Below, one piece after another: positions 36,835 through 48,278 of a stretch of 64,000 nucleotides of DNA. Position 1 is the first letter of the stretch; each line of letters begins with the position of its first letter. Under the pieces are notes generated by a model. It had not been told where the DNA came from and did no database searches. It saw only the letters and a program-made list of their open reading frames with translations. Position numbers and translations under genes: made by a program. Source of the DNA: Saprospiraceae bacterium (GTDB lineage: Bacteria; Bacteroidota; Bacteroidia; Chitinophagales; Saprospiraceae). The DNA lies in contig JADKBO010000003.1 of assembly GCA_016715105.1 (NCBI GenBank), forward strand, positions 248,001 through 312,000, given 5' to 3'.

Positions 36835-39800
36835 TTATTTATTGACTTTAAATGGTTTTATCGAACTTGAGAACTGTATGGCTTGAGGAATGGTTTGATA
36901 TTCATTAAGCACCCCTATAGCCGTGCACCCTACCCCCGTAGTTTGGTAGTCGAAATTGAATGTTACACCATCCGATTTGACAAGACCATAGGTGTATTTT
37001 GCCTTTGACAAATTTTCGGTACTGTAATTATAACAATTGAAATTGAATGGATCAGCTGCCGAAAACTCAATTCCGATTCCTTCATCATTTATCAGTCGCA
37101 CATAGCGATTGTCGGTGCGTAAGCCACAATCCTGAGGAATCAAATATGGTACAAACATGGAATCAACTGACGATTGATAACTCCCAATCCGATAGCCAGT
37201 TTTGCGGTCTGGATAATTTTCTTGAGGCCCACGTCCAAACCATTCTACATTTTGCATTTGGTCATCGAAAACCCATTTTGTGCCGATGCGCGGCAACGAC
37301 ATGGGCATTTTTCCATTCGGATTAATCGTGTGTTGTAAACTAATTTCACCTTCGGGCATTATAGTATAAATCATCTCATTTTCGAATCCTCCACTGCGCG
37401 CATTTCCAAAAAGTGCAATTTCACGAACACTTACAATTGTATTTTCAGCAGTATTTTTAACCTGAAATGATTCAAGCTGTGACTTCATATTATCCAAACC
37501 GAGGGAATACCATGCAGCTGCAACCATCCTTCCATAGCCCTGACTTGTAGGAAATACATTTACCGCAGGAACGGTCCAGTCATCCAGTTCGTTCGCCACC
37601 GGCGCACGCCAAACATTGAGTTGTGCTCCCTGTTTCAGCAATTCTCGTCCCATGTATTTCATGGAAGACAATTGTCCATCGGCTTTATTAAAAGTATAAT
37701 CGAAATTTACTCCAGATACTATCACTTGTTGCTCATTATCAGTGACTTTTAATGAATTGGTCTGTTGCTGTACCGATTTTTTGACGGCAGGAACAATCCA
37801 TGGCAATTCCAATTGATCCCAATACAGTTCAAACCCTTTCGGTGCCCATTGTATAGCTTCTTTCGTATGAAAACTAACGGTTGCCAAATAGGCTGCACCA
37901 GCTTTTAGCTGAGGCTTTTGGATAGGAAGAACGTAGATTTTTTTTGATTCTGGATTGACATCCACTTCCAATTTTCCTGAGGCTATAGAAATACCATTTT
38001 CTTCCAAATTCCAACGTGCATCAAAGGCATCCGTATTTGTAAAAAAGTTTCGGTTCTGAACTTCAATTTCCAATTTTTCGGCATTGCTCCACTTTACAGA
38101 AATGGGTTGAGCCGATTTTTTTATTTGCCACATTTCAGGCTGCGGAATCCGATCGGGCCAAATAGATCCATAGGTACGCGCACCAATTCCATAACTGAAA
38201 AACTTGCCTTCGTTTTCCTCTTGTTCAAAATCGAGCCACAAAGCTGCGCGATTTTTCAAGTCAGGTTTTCCTTCATATAAATCCTTTATTTCAATCGCTT
38301 TGGGGAAAATACCCACCTGATCGATAATGGCATCGCACATATAACTGGACATATGTTGACCATGTATCTCGGCATTCTTGCCCACATTAATTGGGAAAGG
38401 GAAATTTGTAATGTTCCCTGTGACCGTATTTTCAGCCACCTTTTTGTTATCGATAAATAATGAAATCGTTTTCCCGTCATAAATACCTGCCACATGATGC
38501 CAGTTTTGTGTCCAATCTTCGGGTAATGCACCACTGACAACAGTTTTTTTTCTCGAAGTGTATATATAGAAATCGAGGTTGTCACCATTTTGCTGCAAAC
38601 CAAATTGATTGTTTCCTTTGGTGAGCAGTGTTCCACCCATTTTCATTAAAACGCGCGGATAAATCCAAAAGGAAACCGTCAGTTGATCGCCCGAGATTTC
38701 AACATTTTTATCCTGATAAACTTCCACCCATTGGTCGTGACCATTCAGATCAATGCCTTTTCCATCATGACCGGTAACCAGTTTTCCTCGTCCCATGATG
38801 TGAGTTGCGACCTTATTTGGTGAAGAATCAGTCAATTTACGTACTGGCTCGAGCAATCCTGGACTCACGAAATCCCAAATTGCACCTCCCATGATACGTG
38901 GATACTGGTAAATGACATCCCAATATTCATCCAGTCCACCGCCAGCGTTTCCAGCCACCGAAAGGTATTCGTCCATAAACGATGGTCGCGGATCAACACT
39001 TTCTGGAACCAGCCCCACCTGCGTTTTGAGATCAAAAGGAGTAGGATACCGTGGACCGATAATCTCTTCGCAGCGATGCGCAAAAGCATTCCCTCCATAC
39101 ATCCAGTATCGTGTACCGTCATACTTTCGTCCTTCTTCAATTACAGCGCATATATTTTTACCTTCCCCAGCCTCGTTGCCCGCACTCCAGAAAAGAATGG
39201 AAGCATGATTGCGGTCGCGCAATACCATACGTTTTACACGATTGCGGTACATGGCTTCCCAAGCTGGATTATCGCCAAGGGATTCTGTAGCATGTGCTTC
39301 ATCTCCGGTTTCATCGATGATGTAAAACCCATACTCGTCTGCCAATTCTAAATAGCGTCTTACAGGCGGATAATGTGATATACGTACACAATTTATATTG
39401 AATTGTTTAAACAGTTCAAAATCCTTCCGAATGGTAGCTTCGTCCATAGTATGCCCTAAAGTGGGGTGTTGCATGTGGGTGTTGATGCCGTTAAGTTTTA
39501 TGGCCTTGCCATTGAGATAGAATACCTGATTGCGAATTTCGGTTTCTTTAAAACCAATGCGACCAGTAATTACTTCTTCGGTTTTTCCCTTATTGTTTAT
39601 TAATTCAAACGTTAACCGGTAAAGATTGGGCGTTTCTGCTGTCCACTTTTTAGGATTTAATATCTGTGATGAAATATTAATCATTTGTTTATCATCAGCA
39701 GTTACTTGAACAGCGTCAGAAGTAAAATTCTGAACCAACACATTTTCTGAATTAAACAACGAAGCTCGAACCTTGTAGTTCTGTTTATTGGTTTTCGATT

Positions 39801-40605
39801 GGTTATTTACCGTAATCTGCAAATTCAGTTTTGCGTTTTCATAGTTTTCGTCCAGGTCTGTAGTGGCATGCCAGTCGAAGATATGTACATCCGATTTTGC
39901 GAACAACCAAACATCATCGAAAATACCCGCTAGTCGCCAATAGTCCTGACTTTCGAGGTATACACCGTCTGAATATTTAATGACATTGACGGCAATGGTA
40001 TTTTTTCCTGGTTTCAGAAAACTGGTAATATCATATTCAGCAGGCTCTTGCGCACCTTCGTTGTACCCCACTTCCTGTCCGTTGATCCAGACAAACGATG
40101 CTGAAGCGGTTTTCTCCATGCGCAAAAAAATGTGTTTGCTTTTCCAATTTGCCGGTAGGGTAAATGTTTTGCGATATGAGCCAGTCGGGTTGTATTCGCG
40201 CGGAACAAAAGGCGGATTGGAGCGAAAAGGATGTGCAACATTTCGGAACAAAGGATCGCCAAAACCCTGCATTTCCCAGTTGGAAGGAACTGTAATTTCA
40301 GACCATTTCTGATCATCAAAATTTGATGTAAAAAAGTCCTTGGGTGTGCCTTCCGGAGTATCGGCAAAATGGAATTTCCACTTTCCATTCAACGAAAGCA
40401 CATTTTCTGACTTCGATTTCTGAGGATTTAATGCTTCACTTACCGATTTCAAAGGAATACAAACAGTGTGACCTTCATTCTGGTTTATTTGAAATACTTC
40501 TGTATTTTCGATGAAAGGGTAAATGTCCGCAAATTTCGATTGCTGTGCTGACAATGTAAAACTTGCCAGCGTGATCAATAAACCAACTATTTTTTTCATG
40601 CGCAT
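36835..40605 (-). CDS. GH2 glycosidase with inserted LamG-like domain
   Basis: A 1256-residue secreted protein (signal ends FTLSAQ). It has the GH2 sugar-binding domain (LNGKWKFHFADTPEG, RMEKTASASFVWINGQEVGYNEG), Ig-like domain, and barrel with the acid/base Glu478 in WSAGNEAGEG and probable nucleophile Glu546 in MDEYLSVAGN. A concanavalin/LamG-like domain (about 612-790, LTVSFWIYPRVL, WHHVAGIYDG) follows the barrel, then the Bgal_small-type C-terminal half (WFGRGPQENYPDRKTG). It looks like a LacZ-type beta-galactosidase, but the EYAHAMGN motif reads EYLSVAGN, losing a conserved His, so another beta-glycoside is possible. The gene looks richer in G+C than its neighbours. Confidence 0.88.
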   Translation of the reverse strand: MRMKKIVGLLITLASFTLSAQQSKFADIYPFIENTEVFQINQNEGHTVCIPLKSVSEALNPQKSKSENVLSLNGKWKFHFADTPEGTPKDFFTSNFDDQKWSEITVPSNWEMQGFGDPLFRNVAHPFRSNPPFVPREYNPTGSYRKTFTLPANWKSKHIFLRMEKTASASFVWINGQEVGYNEGAQEPAEYDITSFLKPGKNTIAVNVIKYSDGVYLESQDYWRLAGIFDDVWLFAKSDVHIFDWHATTDLDENYENAKLNLQITVNNQSKTNKQNYKVRASLFNSENVLVQNFTSDAVQVTADDKQMINISSQILNPKKWTAETPNLYRLTFELINNKGKTEEVITGRIGFKETEIRNQVFYLNGKAIKLNGINTHMQHPTLGHTMDEATIRKDFELFKQFNINCVRISHYPPVRRYLELADEYGFYIIDETGDEAHATESLGDNPAWEAMYRNRVKRMVLRDRNHASILFWSAGNEAGEGKNICAVIEEGRKYDGTRYWMYGGNAFAHRCEEIIGPRYPTPFDLKTQVGLVPESVDPRPSFMDEYLSVAGNAGGGLDEYWDVIYQYPRIMGGAIWDFVSPGLLEPVRKLTDSSPNKVATHIMGRGKLVTGHDGKGIDLNGHDQWVEVYQDKNVEISGDQLTVSFWIYPRVLMKMGGTLLTKGNNQFGLQQNGDNLDFYIYTSRKKTVVSGALPEDWTQNWHHVAGIYDGKTISLFIDNKKVAENTVTGNITNFPFPINVGKNAEIHGQHMSSYMCDAIIDQVGIFPKAIEIKDLYEGKPDLKNRAALWLDFEQEENEGKFFSYGIGARTYGSIWPDRIPQPEMWQIKKSAQPISVKWSNAEKLEIEVQNRNFFTNTDAFDARWNLEENGISIASGKLEVDVNPESKKIYVLPIQKPQLKAGAAYLATVSFHTKEAIQWAPKGFELYWDQLELPWIVPAVKKSVQQQTNSLKVTDNEQQVIVSGVNFDYTFNKADGQLSSMKYMGRELLKQGAQLNVWRAPVANELDDWTVPAVNVFPTSQGYGRMVAAAWYSLGLDNMKSQLESFQVKNTAENTIVSVREIALFGNARSGGFENEMIYTIMPEGEISLQHTINPNGKMPMSLPRIGTKWVFDDQMQNVEWFGRGPQENYPDRKTGYRIGSYQSSVDSMFVPYLIPQDCGLRTDNRYVRLINDEGIGIEFSAADPFNFNCYNYSTENLSKAKYTYGLVKSDGVTFNFDYQTTGVGCTAIGVLNEYQTIPQAIQFSSSIKPFKVNK

Positions 40606-40804
40606 TTACTTTTTTTATGTTTTTGGAAAACTATATTTTTTCTCAACGATGGCCTATAGACCACTGCCATAAAGCCAAATTTTACCAATAAGTCTGTCCG
40701 ATATTTTTTTCGAAAATTTCATTTGAGATGTGCCTCAATATCTCTCTTCGATTTCGATCAAATTCTCGAAACAAGAAATTCTGGTCTATCCAATTTCCGA
40801 CTAA

Positions 40805-43425
40805 TTATTTCAAGTCAACAATTTTTTTCTTTCCAGAATAATTAATCAACTTTCCATTGAAATTTTCACTGGCGGCAATTCCTTTTTGTTCCGATACCAA
40901 AACAATGCTGAACACTTTATTTTTTATTTGTTTGGCAAAAGAGCCCTGCAATTTCCCGATCGCCAATTGTTGTTTTTTATCATTCCATTGTAACTCTATG
41001 GTGCTATAATTTCCTTTTTCGTAATTGTAATTATCGCCCTCATCTTCGTATAAAGTAAAAGAGCCATCAGCACCCGGATAGATGCGAATTTCTAAAGTAT
41101 CCAATGGTTTTTCTTTGGTGTATTGCATTACTCTACCCATCGGGATAATGGACCCAGCCTTTACCAAAAGTGGCAACTTATCTTGGGGTGAAGGAAGTGA
41201 TACTGTTTGGCCACCTTTGTATTTTTTGCCAGACCAGAAGTCAAACCACTCAACTTTTTCTGGAAGATAAACTTCCCAGTTTTGCATGCCTGCCTCGGTC
41301 ACTGGAGCAACCAAAATCGATTTTCCAAACATGTACTGATAGGCTTGGGCTATTGCTTTGGAATCTTGGCCAAAGTCCATAATCATTGGCCTCATCATGG
41401 TTGAATTTTCAGAAGAAGTTTGCCATGCTTCAGCATATATGTAAGGCATGAGCCTGTATCGTAGATTCATCATTTCGCGCATATTATGCTCGACAATACT
41501 TCCATATTTCCAAGGCTCAGTTTCTGTCTGATAACCATGCATTCTGAAAATCGGGTTGAAGGTTCCCCACTGAAACCAGCGAGTAAGTATATCGTGATAG
41601 GCAATGTCGTTGTATTGATCGTTACGAGGTCTGAAAAACCACCAATGTCGGTTGTCCAGTAAGGCATTCCTGTGAGGTTATAATTTAAACCCGCCACAAT
41701 TTGACGTTTATAAGTATCCCAATTCCAGCCGATATCTCCAGACCAATTGATGGTGCCGTAACGTTGTTGACCTGGGAAAGCAGATCGTGTGAGGATCGCT
41801 ACCCTTTTGGAAGGATCTGTTTCGCGTTGTCCGTCATAAACAGCTTTGCTCACAAAAAGTGGATAAGTCAATCTGTAAAAATCACCAGGTCCAAAGAAGG
41901 TAGGTTTTCCTGCCAACGCATCATTTTCTGGTTCTGTTGCGTCCATCCACCAAGAATCAACGCCCAGCGTAAACAGGTTATCATTCAAAGCTGTCCAGTG
42001 AGTTTTTTGGGTTTCTGGATTATAAATATCAATCCAAGGGCTATCCTGAATATACAAATTTTTATCCATGTAGGGTTTTGCTACTTCTGATTTTTTGTCG
42101 AGGTTTTCCCAAACTGAAATTGAGAAATGAGCATTTAAATCGTGGATTTTTTTGATGAATTTTTCGGGTTCTGGATAACTGGTTTCATCAAATTTTGGAA
42201 CACCCCAACCATATTTACCCCAGTATTGCCAATCTTGCACGATGACGTCAACTGGCAATTTCCGTTTTCTAAACTCTTCCACAGTTGACACCAAATGATC
42301 TCCAGATGTATAACGTTCTCTACATTGCCAAAAGCCAAAAGCCCATTCTGGAAGCATTGGTACTTCACCCGTAAGTTTGCGATAATCCGCTATGATTTCA
42401 TCGGCTTCTTGTCCAGAAAATATGACATAATCCATTGATTTGGCATGCGGAGATCTGAAGGTCGTAACATCATTTGTTTTTCTCCAGGCAAGTGTCGGCA
42501 CATTGGTGGCTTTTCCTACTATTTGCACCGTGTGATTACCCGCTTTTAAGTTTATCAAAGTACTAGCGGCAGGAGGTAACCATTGGTTGGTTTGATCAAT
42601 ATACGCTACATCGTCAATAACCAATAAGTGTTTGCTTTCCATATTCTGGTAATCCAGCATGAAATCATACACCCCATCTGCGGGAATGGAGAAACTACCT
42701 GTGTACAAGGATTGCCTCTGTGAAACTTTTTGCGTACCTGAAGTGGTGGTTACTTCCACCATATTATTTTCGCCCGCGGCCATTTCCTTCTTAACGAGAT
42801 TGACTGCATTATCTGCTGGATTGAAATGTGTAATGCCGTATTGGTTCCATAAAATACCAAATCCTCGGCTTGAATACAAAAATGGAATGGCAATTTGAGA
42901 ATTGACTTGTATCAGTTTTCTAGAAATATTGCGCAGGTTATAATGCCCATCCTGAAACTGGCCCAGACCAAAGAGGAATTCATCATTAGGAGAATCAAAG
43001 CTTTGTTCGGCTATGAAACAGTCTTCATTTTGAACTGTATTGGCTTCAAGTTTCTTTGTTCCTGCAATTTCTGTCAAAAAAACTTTTCCATCAGCATTTG
43101 CATACGAGAGCACATTGTCCATCTTATTGTAAGAAACCATCAAATCAGAGGTAGTCAGCTTGAGCAAATTGCCCTGATCTGTTACCTTAAATTTTGGTGT
43201 TGGAAGTTTATTGATAAAAACAAAGTCTCGCTCTTCCTTTTTGCCTGCTTTTTCCCATTGCACCCTTACAGATTTATTGGTCAATGGAGCCAAGTTTAAA
43301 TCACCTTCCGAAAGATGAATTACCAACTTCCCAGACTTTAATTCATGACTTTTATAAGTTTGACCAAAAGCCAAAAATTGCATACATATTAATCCAATTA
43401 AAAATAATACCCTCATTTCTTTCAT
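40805..43425 (-). CDS. GH31 alpha-xylosidase-type enzyme with PA14 insertion, frameshifted
   Basis: Two frames (43425-41470 and 41542-40805) form one protein of about 870 residues from MKEMRVLF, with a signal ending FLAFGQ. The N-terminal sandwich contains a PA14-like insertion (about 220-330, YTGSFSIPADGVYDFMLDY). The barrel has GFWQCRERY, the nucleophile Asp in WWMDATEPE and acid/base Asp in INWSGDIGWNW. A missing base in the five-base run at 41634-41638 breaks TDIGGFF from RPRNDQYNDIAYHD; afterwards MHGYQTETEPW continues. PA14-bearing GH31 enzymes of Bacteroidota are typically alpha-xylosidases, active on side chains of xyloglucan or complex arabinoxylan. Confidence 0.9.
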
Positions 43426-43435
43426 ATCTAATGCA

Positions 43436-45400
43436 TCAATTAATAGGTGATAATCTGGCAGCAAATCCACCTCTTCTCAAAGAGTTGACAGTCATGGTAC
43501 TTGAGCTGTCCACTATGGCATATTCGACTTCCAATTCCTGGTCGTAGCTGCCATCTTTAATTAATGTTAATTTATATTTTATATTAGGAGGTAAAAAATC
43601 AAACTTCAACGCTTTCCTTTGACCCCATCTGGTATTGCAAATACTTCCCAAATACCAATCCTTGCCTTTTCTTCTCGCCATCAATACTTCTCTGCCAGGA
43701 TATCCATCCAATAATTTGGTTTCATCCCAGGCGTTTGGCAATTCGCTCATAAATAACTTGGCAGCAAATGGGAGTTGTCGATAACCTTCTGGTCTATCTG
43801 CCAAGTGTTGCAAACCAGATTCAAAAACTACACCCAATGCCAATTCATGGCCAAAAGAAGTAATGTGAGCAAATTGAGAATTGGTAAATGTGACCGGAGT
43901 GTAATCCATAGAACCAATAACATTTCTGGTAAACGGCAAAATGGTATTGTGTTCTGGTGCAATTGCGGTAAATGTTGGCACATTATTGTACCATTCAGCA
44001 CCGCGCACTCCTTCATAGGTCATCAAATTGGGATAAGTTCTCGCCCATCCTCTTGGAACCAAACATCCGTGAAAATAGACCATCATTTCAAAAGCTGCTG
44101 CATCTTCCAAAATATCCAAATAGTATTGAATCATGTGTTGCTTTTCGCTTTCAAAAAAATCAACTTTTACACCAACAAATCCCATTTTTTTGAGCTTTGC
44201 AAATTCTTCTAATCTATTTTCATGCGTCAGCATTCTATCTTTTGGTGTGGATGTTACAGTTGTGTGATCTCCTCCTGAATTATACCAAATCAGCGGTTTC
44301 ACACCAATAGATAGGATGTATTTTGCTGCATCTTCTACGTTGCCGCCATTGGACATGCCATCCCATTCCCAGTCCAAAAGGGTATAAGGCCAATTCATTT
44401 CAGCAGCTAAATCAGCAAACTTTTTTACAATTTGGAAATCCTTCGTTCCATGATTGCTTGACCAATAATTCCATGAAACCAATCCAGGTTTGATCCATTC
44501 AGTGTTTTTTATTTTAGAAGGCGTTGATACATCATCAACCAAGGTAGAAGCTACAATATCTGGCAAACCTCCGATGATGATCACTCGCCAAGGTGATTTC
44601 CACGGCAATTGTATGGTTGGCTTTGATTCGCCAAATCCTCTTGCGTCTTTGGGATTGTGGAAGGTAAGTTTGTATTTCATACTATCCGCAACATTACTGA
44701 GTTTGGTACCGCAGTAATTTCTATCCAAATCTGCTTCATGAATTAAAAACCAACAAGTGGTATCTTGGGTGTGAAAAAGGGCAGGATAACCCCATTCGCC
44801 GCTTTCCAATTTGCCTGGAACAATGGTACTATAAGTTCCTTCATTGGCTGGATTCCAAGGCTCCATCCACCTTTTGGTTACATTGGGAATTTCATAACTG
44901 GTATATTCCTCATTCATTATTAAGGATGAACCTGCTTGTGGAAATTCATATCTAAAAGTAACTCCATCATTGTAAGCTCTTACATGTAGATTTAATTTTG
45001 TCTTTTGGTCATTTTCAAATTGCGCTATGATTTCATTGGCTTCATTGGTGCATTTCGATTTTTTTCCAAATGGCGCATCGTATTGCTCAACGATTTTTTT
45101 AGCTGGATCAAACTTTAATAATCTCAGATTTGAGGCAAATTCCTGGTCACTTCTAGAAAGTCCGAGGTCTATTTTGGTAATTGATTTTTCTTCCTTCCCA
45201 TCCAATTTTTGTGACACTTCCAAATACCAAGCATCCAATTTTTGGTTTTGTTTATTTTTTAAAGAGACAACTACTTTTTTATTGGGCGATTCCACACGGA
45301 CTATTTGGGCTTGAATATTGGTTGAACCCCACCACCCAAAGAAAATTAAAAGCATCAAAGCTTGCATTCGGTAGAGAGATTTCTTAAATGTTATTGACAT
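43436..45400 (-). CDS. GH97 glycoside hydrolase, second copy
   Basis: A 654-residue secreted protein (signal ends TNIQAQ). It has the GH97 N-terminal domain (VESPNKKVVVSL) and barrel with LLDWEWDGMS, GVKVDFFESEKQHMIQYYLDIL, MVYFHGCLVPRGWARTYPN and MTYEGVRGAEWYNN. It differs from the copy at 24442 at the fourth-strand region (DWEWDGMS against DANWDQTIG) and in its signal type (Sec rather than lipoprotein), so the two may act on different alpha-linked sugars. Retaining alpha-galactosidase or another alpha-glycosidase is likely. It follows GH3 after a 220-base gap and runs into GH31 after 10 bases. Confidence 0.9.
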   Translation of the reverse strand: MSITFKKSLYRMQALMLLIFFGWWGSTNIQAQIVRVESPNKKVVVSLKNKQNQKLDAWYLEVSQKLDGKEEKSITKIDLGLSRSDQEFASNLRLLKFDPAKKIVEQYDAPFGKKSKCTNEANEIIAQFENDQKTKLNLHVRAYNDGVTFRYEFPQAGSSLIMNEEYTSYEIPNVTKRWMEPWNPANEGTYSTIVPGKLESGEWGYPALFHTQDTTCWFLIHEADLDRNYCGTKLSNVADSMKYKLTFHNPKDARGFGESKPTIQLPWKSPWRVIIIGGLPDIVASTLVDDVSTPSKIKNTEWIKPGLVSWNYWSSNHGTKDFQIVKKFADLAAEMNWPYTLLDWEWDGMSNGGNVEDAAKYILSIGVKPLIWYNSGGDHTTVTSTPKDRMLTHENRLEEFAKLKKMGFVGVKVDFFESEKQHMIQYYLDILEDAAAFEMMVYFHGCLVPRGWARTYPNLMTYEGVRGAEWYNNVPTFTAIAPEHNTILPFTRNVIGSMDYTPVTFTNSQFAHITSFGHELALGVVFESGLQHLADRPEGYRQLPFAAKLFMSELPNAWDETKLLDGYPGREVLMARRKGKDWYLGSICNTRWGQRKALKFDFLPPNIKYKLTLIKDGSYDQELEVEYAIVDSSSTMTVNSLRRGGFAARLSPIN

Positions 45401-45620
45401 TTTTCCTGATTTTTAATTTTATAAGTTAAGTGGTAGTCATTAATAGTTTTGTATAAAAACTTCCTAACCACTGGTACATTATTCATCATTTAAAGGCATA
45501 GTGTTTTGATCTACTTTGATAAGATTCGTAAATTGAATTCTTTTTTGATCTCTATCCAATTCATGAAAAATTGATATGCTCCTTCTCCCTTTTATGAAAA
45601 ATTAATAGTCCAAAGCTTGA

Positions 45621-48267
45621 TCATAAAATGGTGATGGTTTGCTTAATTAAATCTTCCTGTTTGGAACTATTACCGTACAGTACTTCATATCTCCCAGCTA
45701 TTACAGACATCTTATAATTTTCTTCATCATAACTTTCAAAAGACTCCATTGGCAACACAATTTTTGCGACCTGAGTCTCTCCTTTTTTCACACTGACTCT
45801 TTGATATCCCTTGAGTGATTTGATGGGCCCTTTGTTATCATCCGTTTTCCTTACATATACTTGAATGATTTCAGTTCCATCCATTTTCCCTGTATTAGAT
45901 ATTGGAATTTCCATTTCCAGATTTTGATTTTTTGACAATGTTTGTGCAGAAAATTTAGCTGGTGATATTTTAAATTGTGTATAACTCAAACCATGACCAA
46001 ATTCAAACAAAGGCTTATCTGTCAAATATCTATAAGTTCTGTTTGTCATACTGTAATCTTCAAAATCTCTCAATTGTGTGGTGTCCTTGTAAAATGTAAT
46101 GGGCAATTTCCCAGATGGATTGTAATCGCCAAATAAAACATCGGCCACGGCTTGGCCTCCAGATTCCCCTCCGTACCAAGCTTGCAAAATAGCATCGCAA
46201 CTTTCAGTTTCTGGTACCAGACCAATTGCAGAACCAGAATTATTGACAAAGATCACTTTCTTTCCAGCTGCTTTGAGTGCTTTGAGGCAGTTGCGCTGTA
46301 CTTCAGGGAGTTGGATATCTGTGCGATCTCCTCCTTTAAATCCAGGAAAATTAACGGGCATTTCTTCTCCTTCTAAGAGGGTAGATAGACCTCCAACAAA
46401 AATTACCGTTTCCGCATCTTTTATTTTTTGAATGAGATTTCCAAAATCAATATCCACTTCTTTGCCAAAATCAAATTCCAAGTTTGCTTCCCAATTATTG
46501 AGTTGCTCATACCTCATTTCGATTTTATACGTTTTCCCGGCTACTACAGATAAAGGAACTCGAGATGGCAATGTTCTCCAGTTACTATATCTGGCGATGG
46601 ATTTACCGTCAACAAACAATTCAAAATATCCGGTAGCTCCACATTTGAAAACGATTTCTTCGGTAGCTGGGGCTGTAAACGTGGTTTCGTAAAGGGCAGA
46701 AAATCCGAGTAGTTGAACACCAGATGCAAACTCATGCTGACCGGCTGTTGTTAATTTCATAGGATTGGTAATATATTCGGAAATTACTGGTGTTCCTGTT
46801 CTTTTGGGATTGTTCCAATAAGTCGCTTTAAAACCCTTTTTGTTTTCAAAAGATGCAAGGCCAAAATAACTTTCTGTCACTTTGTTCTCAACCAAGTCAC
46901 AAGCTTTATCATATATGATACTTTTTTCGGAAACCTTGGATTTAATACCATCCAAAATGCTGATAGTCCGCACTGGTGTACCGTTGTAATTACCCCACAA
47001 CATGGGTTTATTATCTGCATTTGGGCCAATAATTGCTATCTTTTTGCTTCTTCAACAAGGGTAAAACATTGTTTTTATTTTGCAAAAGGGTCATCGATTT
47101 TTGAGCCATCTCCAGGGCTAATTTCCTGTGTGCATCATTATTCATGATAGAAAATGGAATATTTGCCCAAGGGACCAATTTATCATCATCAAACTCACCC
47201 AAATCCATGCGCTGAGTGAGTAACAAAGAAACACGCTGATCAACCAAAGATGCTGGGATCAGTCCTCGGGAAACGGCTTCTGGGATATTTTTGTAGGCGT
47301 ATCCTTCCCAAACGCATTCCAAATCTGTTCCAGCTAAAACTCCTTTTGCGGCTGCATGTACAGGATCTGAAGAAACTTTGTGGCTGGTGTAAAAATCAGT
47401 AATGGCTCCACAATCAGATACCACGACGTGTTTAAATTTCCACTCATCTCTCAAGATGGTATTGAGCAATCGGTCACTGGCGCAGCAAGGCTCATCATCC
47501 AATCTTTGGTAAGCACACATTACTTGTCTCACATCTGCCTCCATGACCAAAGATTTAAAAGCTGGAAGATAAGTTTCTAAGACATCTAGATTACTCACAT
47601 TATTGAGATTTAATCGGTGTCTGCTCCATTCAGGACCAGAGTGTACGGCATAATGTTTGGCACATGCGAGCAACTTTCTATATTTTGCATCTTTAGGACC
47701 TTGCAAACCATTGACAACGGATACACCCATTCTGCTTGTGAGGTATGGGTCTTCTCCATATGTTTCTTGACCTCTCCCCCATCTGGGGTCTCTAAAAATG
47801 TTGACATTGGGTGTCCAGACCGATAGACTTAAAAACCTTCTATTTTCTTTTCCATTTCTGATTCCTTCGTGGTATTTGGCCCGGACTTCATCAGATGTAG
47901 CATCAAATATTCTATAAACCAACTGATCATCAAAAGAGGCTGCCATTCCTATTGGCTCGGGAAAAACAGTAACGCTATCATTGTTCGCCAGCCCATGTAA
48001 AGCTTCGCTCCACCAATTGAATTTTCCAATTCCCAATCTTGGAATTGCAGGAGATTGGTCAAACATGAGGGAAGCCTTTTCTTCCATTGTCAGTTTTGAA
48101 ACAAGGTCTTTCACCCTTTCTTCAGTACTGAGATTTGGGTTTCTAAATGCCTCTTGGCCAATCATGGAACATGTCAATAACATGCACAGAACAAAAGCTT
48201 TTTGTTTCTGATAATTATGCAATTGATTCGTCCATTTTAGACTGATTAGATAGCATGCTGTTTTCAT
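45621..48267 (-). CDS. GH3 beta-xylosidase-type enzyme with PA14 insertion, frameshifted
   Basis: Two frames (48267-47011 and 47003-45621) form one protein of about 880 residues with an N-terminal signal region (FVLCMLLTCSMIGQ). The first domain has the GH3 markers RWGRGQETYGEDPYLTSR, KHYAVHSGPE and the nucleophile Asp in VVVSDCGAITD. A T5 run at 47041-47045 (AAAAA in the gene) carries an extra base; corrected, PLLKKQK continues IAIIGPNADNKPMLWGNYNG. The second domain holds a PA14 insertion (about residues 470-610) and the fibronectin-like C-terminus (GHGLSYTQF). This architecture is common in exo-beta-xylosidases. It would finish xylo-oligosaccharides. Confidence 0.9.
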
Positions 48268-48278
48268 TTTATGGTAAT

